Source: Opitutia bacterium
Lineage (GTDB): Bacteria > Verrucomicrobiota > Verrucomicrobiae > Opitutales > UBA953
Length of the DNA stretch: 24,661 nt
Reading direction: 5' to 3'
Assembly: GCA_947488485.1 (NCBI GenBank)
Contig: CANKZO010000015.1
Coordinates: 1-24,661 of the forward strand
Shown here: piece by piece, positions 19,167-24,661 of the stretch
Numbering within the stretch: the first letter of the stretch is position 1
Layout of the letters: each line of letters begins with the position of its first letter
Position numbers and translations under genes: made by a program
Notes under the pieces: model-generated
Databases searched by the model: none
The model's input: only the letters and a program-made list of their open reading frames with translations
Told to the model about the DNA's origin: nothing

Positions 19167-19973
19167 CTAGAGCGAGTGATCCATGTCGAGCGCCGGGGCG
19201 TCGACGGTGGTCTGGCCGATCACGACGGCGGGCACGCCGGCCACGCTGGTATGGGCGGCGACGTCCTTGAGGACGACGGAGCCGGCGCCGATCTTGGCGC
19301 CTTCGCCGATGGTGATGTTGCCGAGGATCTTGGCGCCCGCGCCGACGAGCACGCCGGAGCGGATCTTCGGGTGACGGTCACCGCGGGCCTTGCCCGTGCC
19401 GCCGAGGGTGACCTCATGCAGGAAAGAGACGTTGTCGGCGACGACGCTGGTCTCGCCGGCGACGAAGCCAGTGGCGTGGTCGAGCAAGATGCCGACGCCG
19501 AAACGGGCGGCGGGATGGATGTCGACGGCCAGGTGCTCCGAGACGAGCGACTGCAGGTGCGTGGCGAGCTCCTTGCGGCCGGCCTTCCAGAGCGCGTGCG
19601 CCAGACGATGCGTCGAGATGGCGTGGAAGCCCTTATACCAAAGATACGGGATGAGCGCGTGCTCGGTCGCCGGGTCACGTTCGAGGGTGGCACGGATGTC
19701 GGCGCGCATCTGCGAAAGCACTTCGCGATCGGACGCGACAGCCTCGCCGAGGACGCGGAGGACGACGGGGAGATCCTGGCCGGTGGGTGTGATCCGTTCC
19801 GCCAAGCGCTGGATGATGCCCTCGCCGAAACCGGAACGGTCGAGGACGTAGCGATGGAGCATCGGCGCCAAGGCCGGCTCGGCCTGGGCGACGACGGACG
19901 CACGGGCCTGCAGCTCCGCCCAGAGGGAAGCTTCGTTGGCGCAGACCAAGGCGATGGAACGGGCGTCAGCCAT
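19167..19973 (-). CDS. cysE: Serine O-acetyltransferase CysE
   Basis: 268 residues. It acetylates L-serine with acetyl-CoA to O-acetylserine, the first committed step of cysteine synthesis. The N-terminal helical domain (residues 1-145, including IPYLWYKGFHAI and THRLAHALW) precedes a left-handed beta-helix. There VDIHPAARFG gives catalytic D151, LLDHATG gives H166, and GGTGKARGDRHPKI, GAGAKILGNI and GAGSVVLKDV are the standard SAT hexapeptide blocks. The C-terminus ends in DHSL; CysK binding usually needs a terminal Ile, so complex formation with CysK is uncertain. I use ATG 19973; the frame extends to a TTG at 20003 that adds 10 residues without support. The gene is divergent from the redoxin gene and 3 bases ahead of the sensor kinase gene. 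Confidence 0.95.
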   Translation of the reverse strand: MADARSIALVCANEASLWAELQARASVVAQAEPALAPMLHRYVLDRSGFGEGIIQRLAERITPTGQDLPVVLRVLGEAVASDREVLSQMRADIRATLERDPATEHALIPYLWYKGFHAISTHRLAHALWKAGRKELATHLQSLVSEHLAVDIHPAARFGVGILLDHATGFVAGETSVVADNVSFLHEVTLGGTGKARGDRHPKIRSGVLVGAGAKILGNITIGEGAKIGAGSVVLKDVAAHTSVAGVPAVVIGQTTVDAPALDMDHSL

Positions 19974-20039
19974 ACGCAGGATTAATTCGGGGTTTTCGGT
20001 CAATTTGGCAACCCATGAGTCAAAACCATGTAAAAACGA

Positions 20040-20066
20040 GAGGTTTCGACAGATTTATAGAACCTC
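20040..20066. other. Inverted repeat GAGGTT / AACCTC in the cysE-redoxin intergenic region
   Basis: GAGGTT (20040-20045) and AACCTC (20061-20066) are exact reverse complements with 15 bases between them, the middle containing the AT-rich GATTTATAG. It is located 67 bases upstream of the cysE ATG and 65 bases upstream of the redoxin ATG, so it could serve either divergent promoter. No protein can be assigned. Confidence 0.35.
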
Positions 20067-20077
20067 CCGCCCGCGAT

Positions 20078-20109
20078 GGGGTTGAAAAGTGTGAATCAAC
20101 CCCTACACA
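20078..20109 (+). promoter_or_regulatory. Putative redoxin promoter overlapped by a perfect 8-bp dyad
   Basis: TTGAAA (20082-20087) matches a -35 at 5 of 6 positions and TACACA (20104-20109) is a poor -10 at 16-base spacing, predicting a start about 15 bases before the ATG at 20131. GGGGTTGA (20078-20085) and TCAACCCC (20096-20103) are perfect inverted arms separated by 10 bases. The left arm covers the -35 and the right arm abuts the -10, the position expected for a repressor operator. Promoter strength and regulator are unknown. Confidence 0.4.
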
Positions 20110-20130
20110 ACAAGACCTACCCTCCACACC

Positions 20131-20694
20131 ATGCGTATCCTCCCCACCCTCCTCGCCTGCCTCATGGCCGTCGTCTCGTTCGCCGCTCCGGAAGTCGGCC
20201 AGCCTGCTCCTGACTTCACCGGCAAGACCCTCGACGGCAAGACCGTCAGCCTCGCCGACTTCAAGGGCAAGACCGTCGTCCTCGAATGGTACAACCCCGG
20301 CTGCCCGTTCGTGAAGAAGTTCTACGAAGGCGGCAAGATGCAGGAATTCCAGAAGGAAGTCGTCGCCTCCGGCGCCGTCTGGCTCGTCATCAACACCGGC
20401 GGCCACAAGCTCGAGTCCGCCACCTACTACCCCGGCACCGTCGTCCAGGACGCCAACCAGAGCATCGGCCGCGCGTACGACGCCAAGGTGACCCCGCACT
20501 GCTTCGTCATCGATGGCAAGGGCACCCTCGTCTACAAGGGCGCGATCGACAGCATCTCCTCCGCCAAGTCCGCTGACATCGAGAAGGCCAACAACTACGT
20601 CCTCGCCGCCGTCAAGGCCGTGAAGGAAGGCAAGGCCCCCGAAGTCACCAGCACCAAGCCCTACGGCTGCGGCGTTAAGTACAACAAGCTCTAA
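20131..20694 (+). CDS. Secreted redoxin (AhpC/TSA, thioredoxin-like fold)
   Basis: 187 residues. Residues 1-18 (MRILPTLLACLMAVVSFA) are a signal peptide. The mature part has a thioredoxin fold of the AhpC/TSA-redoxin group: VGQPAPDFTGKTLDGKTVSLADFKGKTVVLEWYNPG (as separate family blocks), then NPGCPFVKKFY with C58, and VTPHCFVIDGKGTLVYKG carrying the conserved cis-Pro (TP) before HCFVID. The motif is Cys-Pro-Phe-Val, so the usual second Cys of a CXXC is absent; other cysteines are C123-region HCF and C180 in PYGCGVKY. This is the 'NPxCPFVxKxY' class often annotated as thioredoxin-family protein. The enzyme probably acts as a periplasmic peroxidase-like or thiol protein, but the partner is unknown. 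Starts at ATG 20131 and ends before a strong terminator. Confidence 0.88.
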   Translation: MRILPTLLACLMAVVSFAAPEVGQPAPDFTGKTLDGKTVSLADFKGKTVVLEWYNPGCPFVKKFYEGGKMQEFQKEVVASGAVWLVINTGGHKLESATYYPGTVVQDANQSIGRAYDAKVTPHCFVIDGKGTLVYKGAIDSISSAKSADIEKANNYVLAAVKAVKEGKAPEVTSTKPYGCGVKYNKL

Positions 20695-20716
20695 GCCGAA
20701 AGGCCGAGCACGACCA

Positions 20717-20745
20717 AGGGCGTCCGCAAGGACGCCCTTTTTGTT
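20717..20745 (+). terminator. Intrinsic terminator of the redoxin gene
   Basis: A 9-bp perfect stem AGGGCGTCC (20717-20725) and GGACGCCCT (20730-20738) with a GCAA tetraloop is followed by TTTTGTT. It lies 22 bases after the redoxin stop on the plus strand. The opposite-strand phosphatase gene ends 18 bases further on; read from that side there is no T-tract, so it is mainly a plus-strand terminator. Confidence 0.93.
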
Positions 20746-20762
20746 GGCCATACACCCCGCCC

Positions 20763-22145
20763 TCAGGCCACGCCGGTCGCCTGCAGGATCTTCGCGTGCA
20801 CCTGGTCGTTACGCAGGTGCGGGGTGAAGAGCTGGGAGCCCGGGCCGCTCGAGCAGAACTCCACCATCTCGCCGGTGTGGTTTTTGCTGGTCCAGCCGAT
20901 CGAGGTGTACTTCATGAGCGCGGCGGAGAGCGTCTTCGTCGAAACGATCTTGGCGCGGTCCTCGGCCGAGAACTTCAGGCCGGTCGCCTGCTCGGCGGCG
21001 CCGACGAAATCCTTGGCGGCCTTGCCCTTGGTCTTGGTGGCAAGCAGTTCGAGCGACGAGGTGAACGCCGTCATCCGATCGAAGGCCGGGGAGGATTCGG
21101 AGTAGGAAGGAGCCGTGGAGATGAAGTCTTCGTTACCGAGACCGTTGACGTTGAAACCGCCGGTGCCGTGGTCGGTCGTGACGATGAGCAAGGTGTCCGG
21201 GTGCTTATCGACGAAAGCGAGGACGGTGGCGATGGCCTCGTCGAAGGCGACCTGGTCGCGGATGGCGGCGGCGCCGTCGTTGCCGTGGGCGGCGTGGTCG
21301 ATGCGACCGCCTTCGACCATCAGGAAGAATCCTTCCGGAGCGGAGCTCAAACGCTGCAGGGCGACCTTGGTCATCTCGGCGAGCGTGGGCGTCGAAGCCT
21401 TGAGTTCGGCCGAGTTCAGGCGGTCGATCTCGAAGGGGATGTGGCTCTTGCTGAAAAGACCCAGCAGCGGCGCCTGGCCGGCGTCGGCCAGGAGCTGGTC
21501 GCGGTCGAGGGCGATACCGTAGCCAGCCTTACGGTAGGCGGCCCGCAGATCATCGTTGAAATACTGCGTGCCGCCGCCGAGGACGACGTCGACGCCGCGC
21601 TCGAGATACTGGGCGGCGACGGCCTTCTGGTCGGAGCGCTTGGCCACGGTGACGGCGAAGCCGGCCGGGGTCGCGTGCGTGGCGGTGGCGGTGGTGACGA
21701 GGCCGCAGCGCTTCTTGGCGGCGTTCATCTTCTGCACGAGCGTGACGGGCTTGCGGCCGTCCTGAGTGATGTTCAGCACGCCGTTGTCGATGCGCTCACC
21801 GATGCCCCAGCAGCTGGCGGCGGCAGCGGAGTCGGTCACGATGCCGCTGGCGGAGTCGGTCTCGCAGAGCGAGCGGACGACGGGGCGTTCGGCATACATC
21901 TTCATCCAATGCGACGAACGCTTCTCCGTGCGGGTGAGGTAGGTCTGCGCCGCGGTGAGCACCGAGAAGCACATGCCGTCGGAGACCATGAAGATCACGT
22001 TCTTAGCCTGGCGCTTGGCGGAGTTAGCGGAGGCCTCGCGGCCGTCGGCGCCGAGGGCGCGGGCGGAGCCGGCTCCGAAGACGAGGCTGCCGAGACCGGC
22101 GAACTTCAGGAAGTCACGACGCGAGGAGGAACGGGGCTGGCTCAT
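20763..22145 (-). CDS. Tat-exported alkaline phosphatase (PhoA family)
   Basis: 460 residues. Alkaline phosphatases hydrolyse phosphomonoesters with two Zn and one Mg ion and a phosphoserine intermediate. The N-terminus SSRRDFLKFAGLGSLVFG has the twin-arginine motif R9-R10, so export is through Tat, probably with metals bound in the cytoplasm. Catalytic blocks: VSDGM with metal ligand D56, IVTDSAAAAS with nucleophile S106, THATPAGF, MVEGGRIDHAAHGND, VTTDHGTGG and NHTGEMVEF with the late metal-binding His. The residue facing the E. coli Arg166 position was not identified. The ATG at 22143-22145 immediately precedes the Tat signal. It lies 75 bases downstream of thrS with a hairpin between, so cotranscription is possible but not required. 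No pho box was recognised. Confidence 0.93.
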   Translation of the reverse strand: MSQPRSSSRRDFLKFAGLGSLVFGAGSARALGADGREASANSAKRQAKNVIFMVSDGMCFSVLTAAQTYLTRTEKRSSHWMKMYAERPVVRSLCETDSASGIVTDSAAAASCWGIGERIDNGVLNITQDGRKPVTLVQKMNAAKKRCGLVTTATATHATPAGFAVTVAKRSDQKAVAAQYLERGVDVVLGGGTQYFNDDLRAAYRKAGYGIALDRDQLLADAGQAPLLGLFSKSHIPFEIDRLNSAELKASTPTLAEMTKVALQRLSSAPEGFFLMVEGGRIDHAAHGNDGAAAIRDQVAFDEAIATVLAFVDKHPDTLLIVTTDHGTGGFNVNGLGNEDFISTAPSYSESSPAFDRMTAFTSSLELLATKTKGKAAKDFVGAAEQATGLKFSAEDRAKIVSTKTLSAALMKYTSIGWTSKNHTGEMVEFCSSGPGSQLFTPHLRNDQVHAKILQATGVA

Positions 22146-22165
22146 GGTTTGGGTATAGGCTCAAA

Positions 22166-22202
22166 GGACCCCTCCGGGCAACCTCAGTTCCCCGGGGAGT
22201 CC
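22166..22202 (-). other. GC-rich hairpin between thrS and the alkaline phosphatase gene
   Basis: On the minus strand GGACTCCCCGGG pairs imperfectly with CCCGGAGGGGTCC across an ~11-base loop. The stem is followed by CCTTTGAGCC, with only three T. It lies in the 75-base gap after thrS. It could be a weak terminator for thrS or a leader structure for the phosphatase gene; the short T-run makes efficient termination doubtful. Confidence 0.4.
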
Positions 22203-22220
22203 GTGAAAACGGCGTGACGG

Positions 22221-24098
22221 TCAGGCCTGGGGGGCGGCCGGAGCGGCCGGGGCCGTCGGGACGTGCGCCTTGAGGCGACGTTCGGCGACTTCGGCGGACA
22301 CCAGGGCCACGAAATCGGCCAGGGTGCGGTTGCCTTCGAAGGACTTATCGGCGCGGGAGCGGACATTGACCACACCGGCTTCCTTTTCCTTGGCGCCTAC
22401 GACGAGCATGTGCGGGACCTTGGACATCTCGGCGCGGCGGATCTTGGCGCCGAGCTTGTCGGACGAACCGTCGACGCTGCAACGGATCTTGGCGGCCTTG
22501 AGGACCTCGGCCATGGCTTCGCAATCGGCGTTGAGGTCGTCGTTGAGCGGGATGAGGCGCACCTGCTCGGGCGAGAGCCAGGTCGGGAAGTCGCCGGCGA
22601 AGTGCTCGATGAGGATGCCGACGAAACGCTCCATGGAACCGAAGGGCGCGCGATGGATCATCACCGGGCGGTGCGGCTTGTTATCGGCGCCGTTGTAGGT
22701 GAGGTCGAAACGCTCCGGCAGGTTGAAGTCGACCTGCACCGTGCCGAGCTGCCATTCGCGGCCGATGACATCCTTGACGACGAAGTCGATCTTGGGTCCG
22801 TAGAAGGCAGCTTCACCGGGTTCTTCGGAGAAGGCCACGCCCAGCGTAGCGGCGGCGCTACGACAGGCGGCTTCGGCCTTGTCCCAGTTCTCGGCCGTGC
22901 CGGTATACTTGGCGGAGTCAGGATTACGGAGGCCGACGCGCACACGATAATCGTTCAGGCCGAGCGTCTTGAGGACGATCTTCACGAGCTCGAGGCAACC
23001 GAGGACTTCCGGCAGGACCTGGTCTTCGGTGCAGAAGAGGTGGGCATCGTCCTGGGTGAAGCCGCGGACGCGGGTCATGCCGCTCAGCTCACCCGACTGC
23101 TCCCAGCGGTAGACCGTGCCGAATTCGGCGAGGCGCACCGGGAGGTCGCGGTAAGAATGAGGCTGCGAAGCGTAGATGCGGATGTGGTGCGGGCAGTTCA
23201 TCGGCTTCAGCAGGAAGCCCTGCACGGTGCCGTCGGCCAGGCGGTTGGTGAGTTCACCGCAACCGCAGCCTTCCTTGGCGAGCATCTCCATGGCCTCGCG
23301 TTCCACGAGGGGCGGGAACTGGGCGTCCTTGTAATACGGGAAGTGACCCGAGGTGCGGTAGAGGTCCAGATTGCCGATGTGCGGCGTGAAGACCTGCTTG
23401 TAGCCGGTTTGGAAAAGGCGCTCGGAGATGAAGTTCTGGAGCTCCTGGCGAACGACCGCGCCGTTCGGCGTCCAGAGGATGAGGCCCTGGCCGACCTTCT
23501 CGTCGATGTGGAAGAGCTTCAGCTCCTTGCCCAGCTTACGATGGTCACGCTTCTTGGCTTCTTCGGCGCGGACCATGGCCTGCTCGAGTTCGTCCTTGGT
23601 CGCGTAGGCGGTACCGTAGATACGCTGGAGCTGCTTATTCTTCTCGTCGCCGCGGTGGTAGGCGCCGGCGATGTGCAGGAGTTTGAACGCCTTGACCTGA
23701 GAGGAGTAGCGGACGTGGGTGCCGGCGCAGAGGTCGACGAACTCGCCGTTCTTGTAAAAGGAGATGGTCTCGCCGGCGGGGATGTCGCCGAGGCGGCCGA
23801 TCTTATAGGCGTTCTGGCCGCGCTCGCGGATGAGCTTCTCGGCTTCTTCGCGGGTGCACTCGAAGCGCTCGAACTTCTGGTTCTCCTTGGAGATACGGCG
23901 CATCTCTTCCTCGATCTTCACCAGATCGTCGGCCGTGAAGGTGTGGTCGAGGTCGAAGTCGTAATAGAAGCCGTTTTCGGTGGGCGGCCCGATATCCAGC
24001 TGAGCCTGGGGGAACAGGCGGAGCACGGCGGCGCCCAGCATGTGGGCGGCGGAGTGACGGATCTCCTCGAGGGGAGTCATCTGCGGGCGGGAGGACAT
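22221..24098 (-). CDS. thrS: Threonyl-tRNA synthetase lacking the TGS domain
   Basis: 625 residues. ThrRS charges tRNA-Thr and edits mischarged Ser-tRNA. The protein begins directly at the editing domain: RHSAAH gives H15 and H19, and VDLCAGTH gives C124 and H128, the zinc-like editing site. The N-terminal TGS domain (~60 residues in E. coli ThrRS) is missing. The catalytic core has LLKPMNCPHH with zinc ligand C302, motif 2 VYRWEQSGELSGMTRVRGFTQDDAH (split here at residues 329-353) and motif 3 IHRAPFGSMERF, followed by the anticodon-binding domain. About 25 extra residues containing C278 and C280 (GCGCGELTNRL) are inserted just before the zinc Cys. A short Ala/Pro tail ends the protein. ATG 24098 is preferred to the in-frame GTG at 24113. 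It follows cysS on the same strand. Confidence 0.96.
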   Translation of the reverse strand: MSSRPQMTPLEEIRHSAAHMLGAAVLRLFPQAQLDIGPPTENGFYYDFDLDHTFTADDLVKIEEEMRRISKENQKFERFECTREEAEKLIRERGQNAYKIGRLGDIPAGETISFYKNGEFVDLCAGTHVRYSSQVKAFKLLHIAGAYHRGDEKNKQLQRIYGTAYATKDELEQAMVRAEEAKKRDHRKLGKELKLFHIDEKVGQGLILWTPNGAVVRQELQNFISERLFQTGYKQVFTPHIGNLDLYRTSGHFPYYKDAQFPPLVEREAMEMLAKEGCGCGELTNRLADGTVQGFLLKPMNCPHHIRIYASQPHSYRDLPVRLAEFGTVYRWEQSGELSGMTRVRGFTQDDAHLFCTEDQVLPEVLGCLELVKIVLKTLGLNDYRVRVGLRNPDSAKYTGTAENWDKAEAACRSAAATLGVAFSEEPGEAAFYGPKIDFVVKDVIGREWQLGTVQVDFNLPERFDLTYNGADNKPHRPVMIHRAPFGSMERFVGILIEHFAGDFPTWLSPEQVRLIPLNDDLNADCEAMAEVLKAAKIRCSVDGSSDKLGAKIRRAEMSKVPHMLVVGAKEKEAGVVNVRSRADKSFEGNRTLADFVALVSAEVAERRLKAHVPTAPAAPAAPQA

Positions 24099-24133
24099 GG
24101 CGGAAGACCCCACTCGCTAGGGCTTCCCGAGGC

Positions 24134-24163
24134 GGAGGGCAAGGACGGAGCAAGCCGCCCTCC
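24134..24163 (-). other. Inverted repeat between cysS and thrS
   Basis: GGAGGGC (24134-24140) and GCCCTCC (24157-24163) are exact reverse complements 16 bases apart, in the 68-base gap between cysS and thrS. No T-run follows on the minus strand, so termination is unlikely. It could be a leader structure for thrS, but I see no T-box (wrong phylum) or known synthetase-control element. Confidence 0.35.
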
Positions 24164-24166
24164 CCT

Positions 24167-24661
24167 TCAGGCCTTCTTCAGATCGTAGCCGTCCTTGCGG
24201 TCCAGCATCGTCCAACCGAGCGCAGTCAGGTCCTTGCGGAGCTGGTCGGCGGCGGCGAAGTCCTTGGACTGCTTGGCGGCCCAGCGACGGGCGCCGAGTT
24301 CGGCGACCTCGGCCGGGATCGCGACCTCGGCTTTGACAGCGAAGAGCTGAAGTCCGAGGGCGAACAGGATCTTGGCGAGACCGGAGACATCCTGACGGGC
24401 CTGTTCGGCCGTCGGTTCGTCCTTCTCGGCGAGCACGGTGAAGACCTGACCGAGGCAGCCCGGGATATTCAGGTCGTCCTGTAGGACTTCCCAGGACTTG
24501 GCGAAGCGACCCCAGGAGGTCTGCACTTCCTGCTTAGCGGGCGCGACGAATTCGGCGCGGGTGAAACCGGCGGCGGCCAGGAGACGGTCGGCGCCGCGCT
24601 CGAGTTTGGCGAGAGCGGAGCGGGAATCTTCGACGCCCTTCATGGTGAAGTTGAGCGAGCT
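24167..24661 (-). CDS. cysS: Cysteinyl-tRNA synthetase, C-terminal part (cut by window edge)
   Basis: The frame is open through base 24661, reading SSLNFT before the internal Met at 24643; that ATG is not the gene start. The visible ~165 residues match the C-terminal helical (DALR-like) region of CysRS: LNFTMKGVEDSRSALAKL, then SWEVLQDDLNIPGCLGQVF, where family members usually have DDDFNTPxAL, and near the end RRWAAKQSKDFAAADQLRKDL followed by LGWTMLDRKDGYDLKKA. The last motif replaces the usual 'DTPxGTxWR' ending, giving a divergent C-terminus. The catalytic HIGH and KMSKS motifs are outside the window. Spacing to thrS is 68 bases, so the two synthetase genes probably form one transcription unit. 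Confidence 0.9.
   Translation of the reverse strand, partial: SSLNFTMKGVEDSRSALAKLERGADRLLAAAGFTRAEFVAPAKQEVQTSWGRFAKSWEVLQDDLNIPGCLGQVFTVLAEKDEPTAEQARQDVSGLAKILFALGLQLFAVKAEVAIPAEVAELGARRWAAKQSKDFAAADQLRKDLTALGWTMLDRKDGYDLKKA

Noticed and set aside
20796..22217. Plus-strand 473-codon frame opposite the alkaline phosphatase gene
   Set aside because: Shadow frame; the minus-strand protein has complete catalytic motifs and a Tat signal.
22263..24188. Plus-strand 641-codon frame opposite thrS
   Set aside because: Composition (Val/Glu/Asp/Gly-rich, no motifs) is that of a codon-bias shadow of thrS.

Overview
The window is a GC-rich (roughly 60-65% by eye) bacterial chromosomal segment, most likely from the Verrucomicrobiota, possibly an Opitutales-type lineage. 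The main taxonomic clue is the 1180-residue secreted protein at 909-4451, which combines a 'membrane-bound dehydrogenase' type propeller, HEAT-like repeats and a C-terminal PVC-type c-heme domain; this architecture is largely confined to Planctomycetota and Verrucomicrobiota. The lineage call is inference from gene content; there is no rRNA gene here to confirm it. I see no tRNA, rRNA, CRISPR array, prophage or insertion sequence.

Layout, left to right. The left edge (1-4451) holds the 3' end of a glucarate dehydratase gene, a small membrane-anchored Ala/Pro-rich protein, and the PVC heme protein facing them. Next (4629-6155) come two plus-strand genes, an ADP-ribosylglycohydrolase and lexA; lexA has a Gram-positive-type SOS box directly on its own promoter. 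A methyltransferase (6176-6976) and thiC (7076-8962) follow on the minus strand, separated by an unusual element of GCGGTTR heptads in inverted orientation. thiC carries a well-conserved TPP riboswitch (9071-9157). dnaA (9290-10648) comes next with its terminator; the 388-base gap upstream of it has DnaA-box-like sites and is an oriC candidate.

From 11037 to 16733 a compact minus-strand block carries glnD, msrA, rarA and a tRNA-dihydrouridine synthase, with msrA-rarA-dus almost certainly one transcript (3-bp gap, then a GTGA overlap). A DedA-family membrane protein (16814-17473) is divergent from glnD and overlaps the end of a two-GAF sensor kinase gene, which sits 3 bp downstream of cysE. 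A secreted redoxin (20131-20694) diverges from cysE and ends at a textbook terminator. The right end is a minus-strand run of cysS (partial), thrS (no TGS domain, with a Cys-containing insertion) and a Tat-exported alkaline phosphatase.

Most of the window is housekeeping: replication initiation and fork maintenance (dnaA, rarA), SOS control (lexA), thiamine, cysteine and nitrogen control (thiC, cysE, glnD), translation (thrS, cysS, dus), and envelope redox and phosphate functions (msrA, redoxin, phosphatase, PVC heme protein). I found no gene cluster that looks like an undescribed defence or biosynthetic system. The most interesting signals are non-coding: the heptad inverted-repeat element, the lexA operator with a probably leaderless start, the dnaA-upstream palindrome and DnaA-box cluster, and two dyads in the cysE/redoxin intergenic region.
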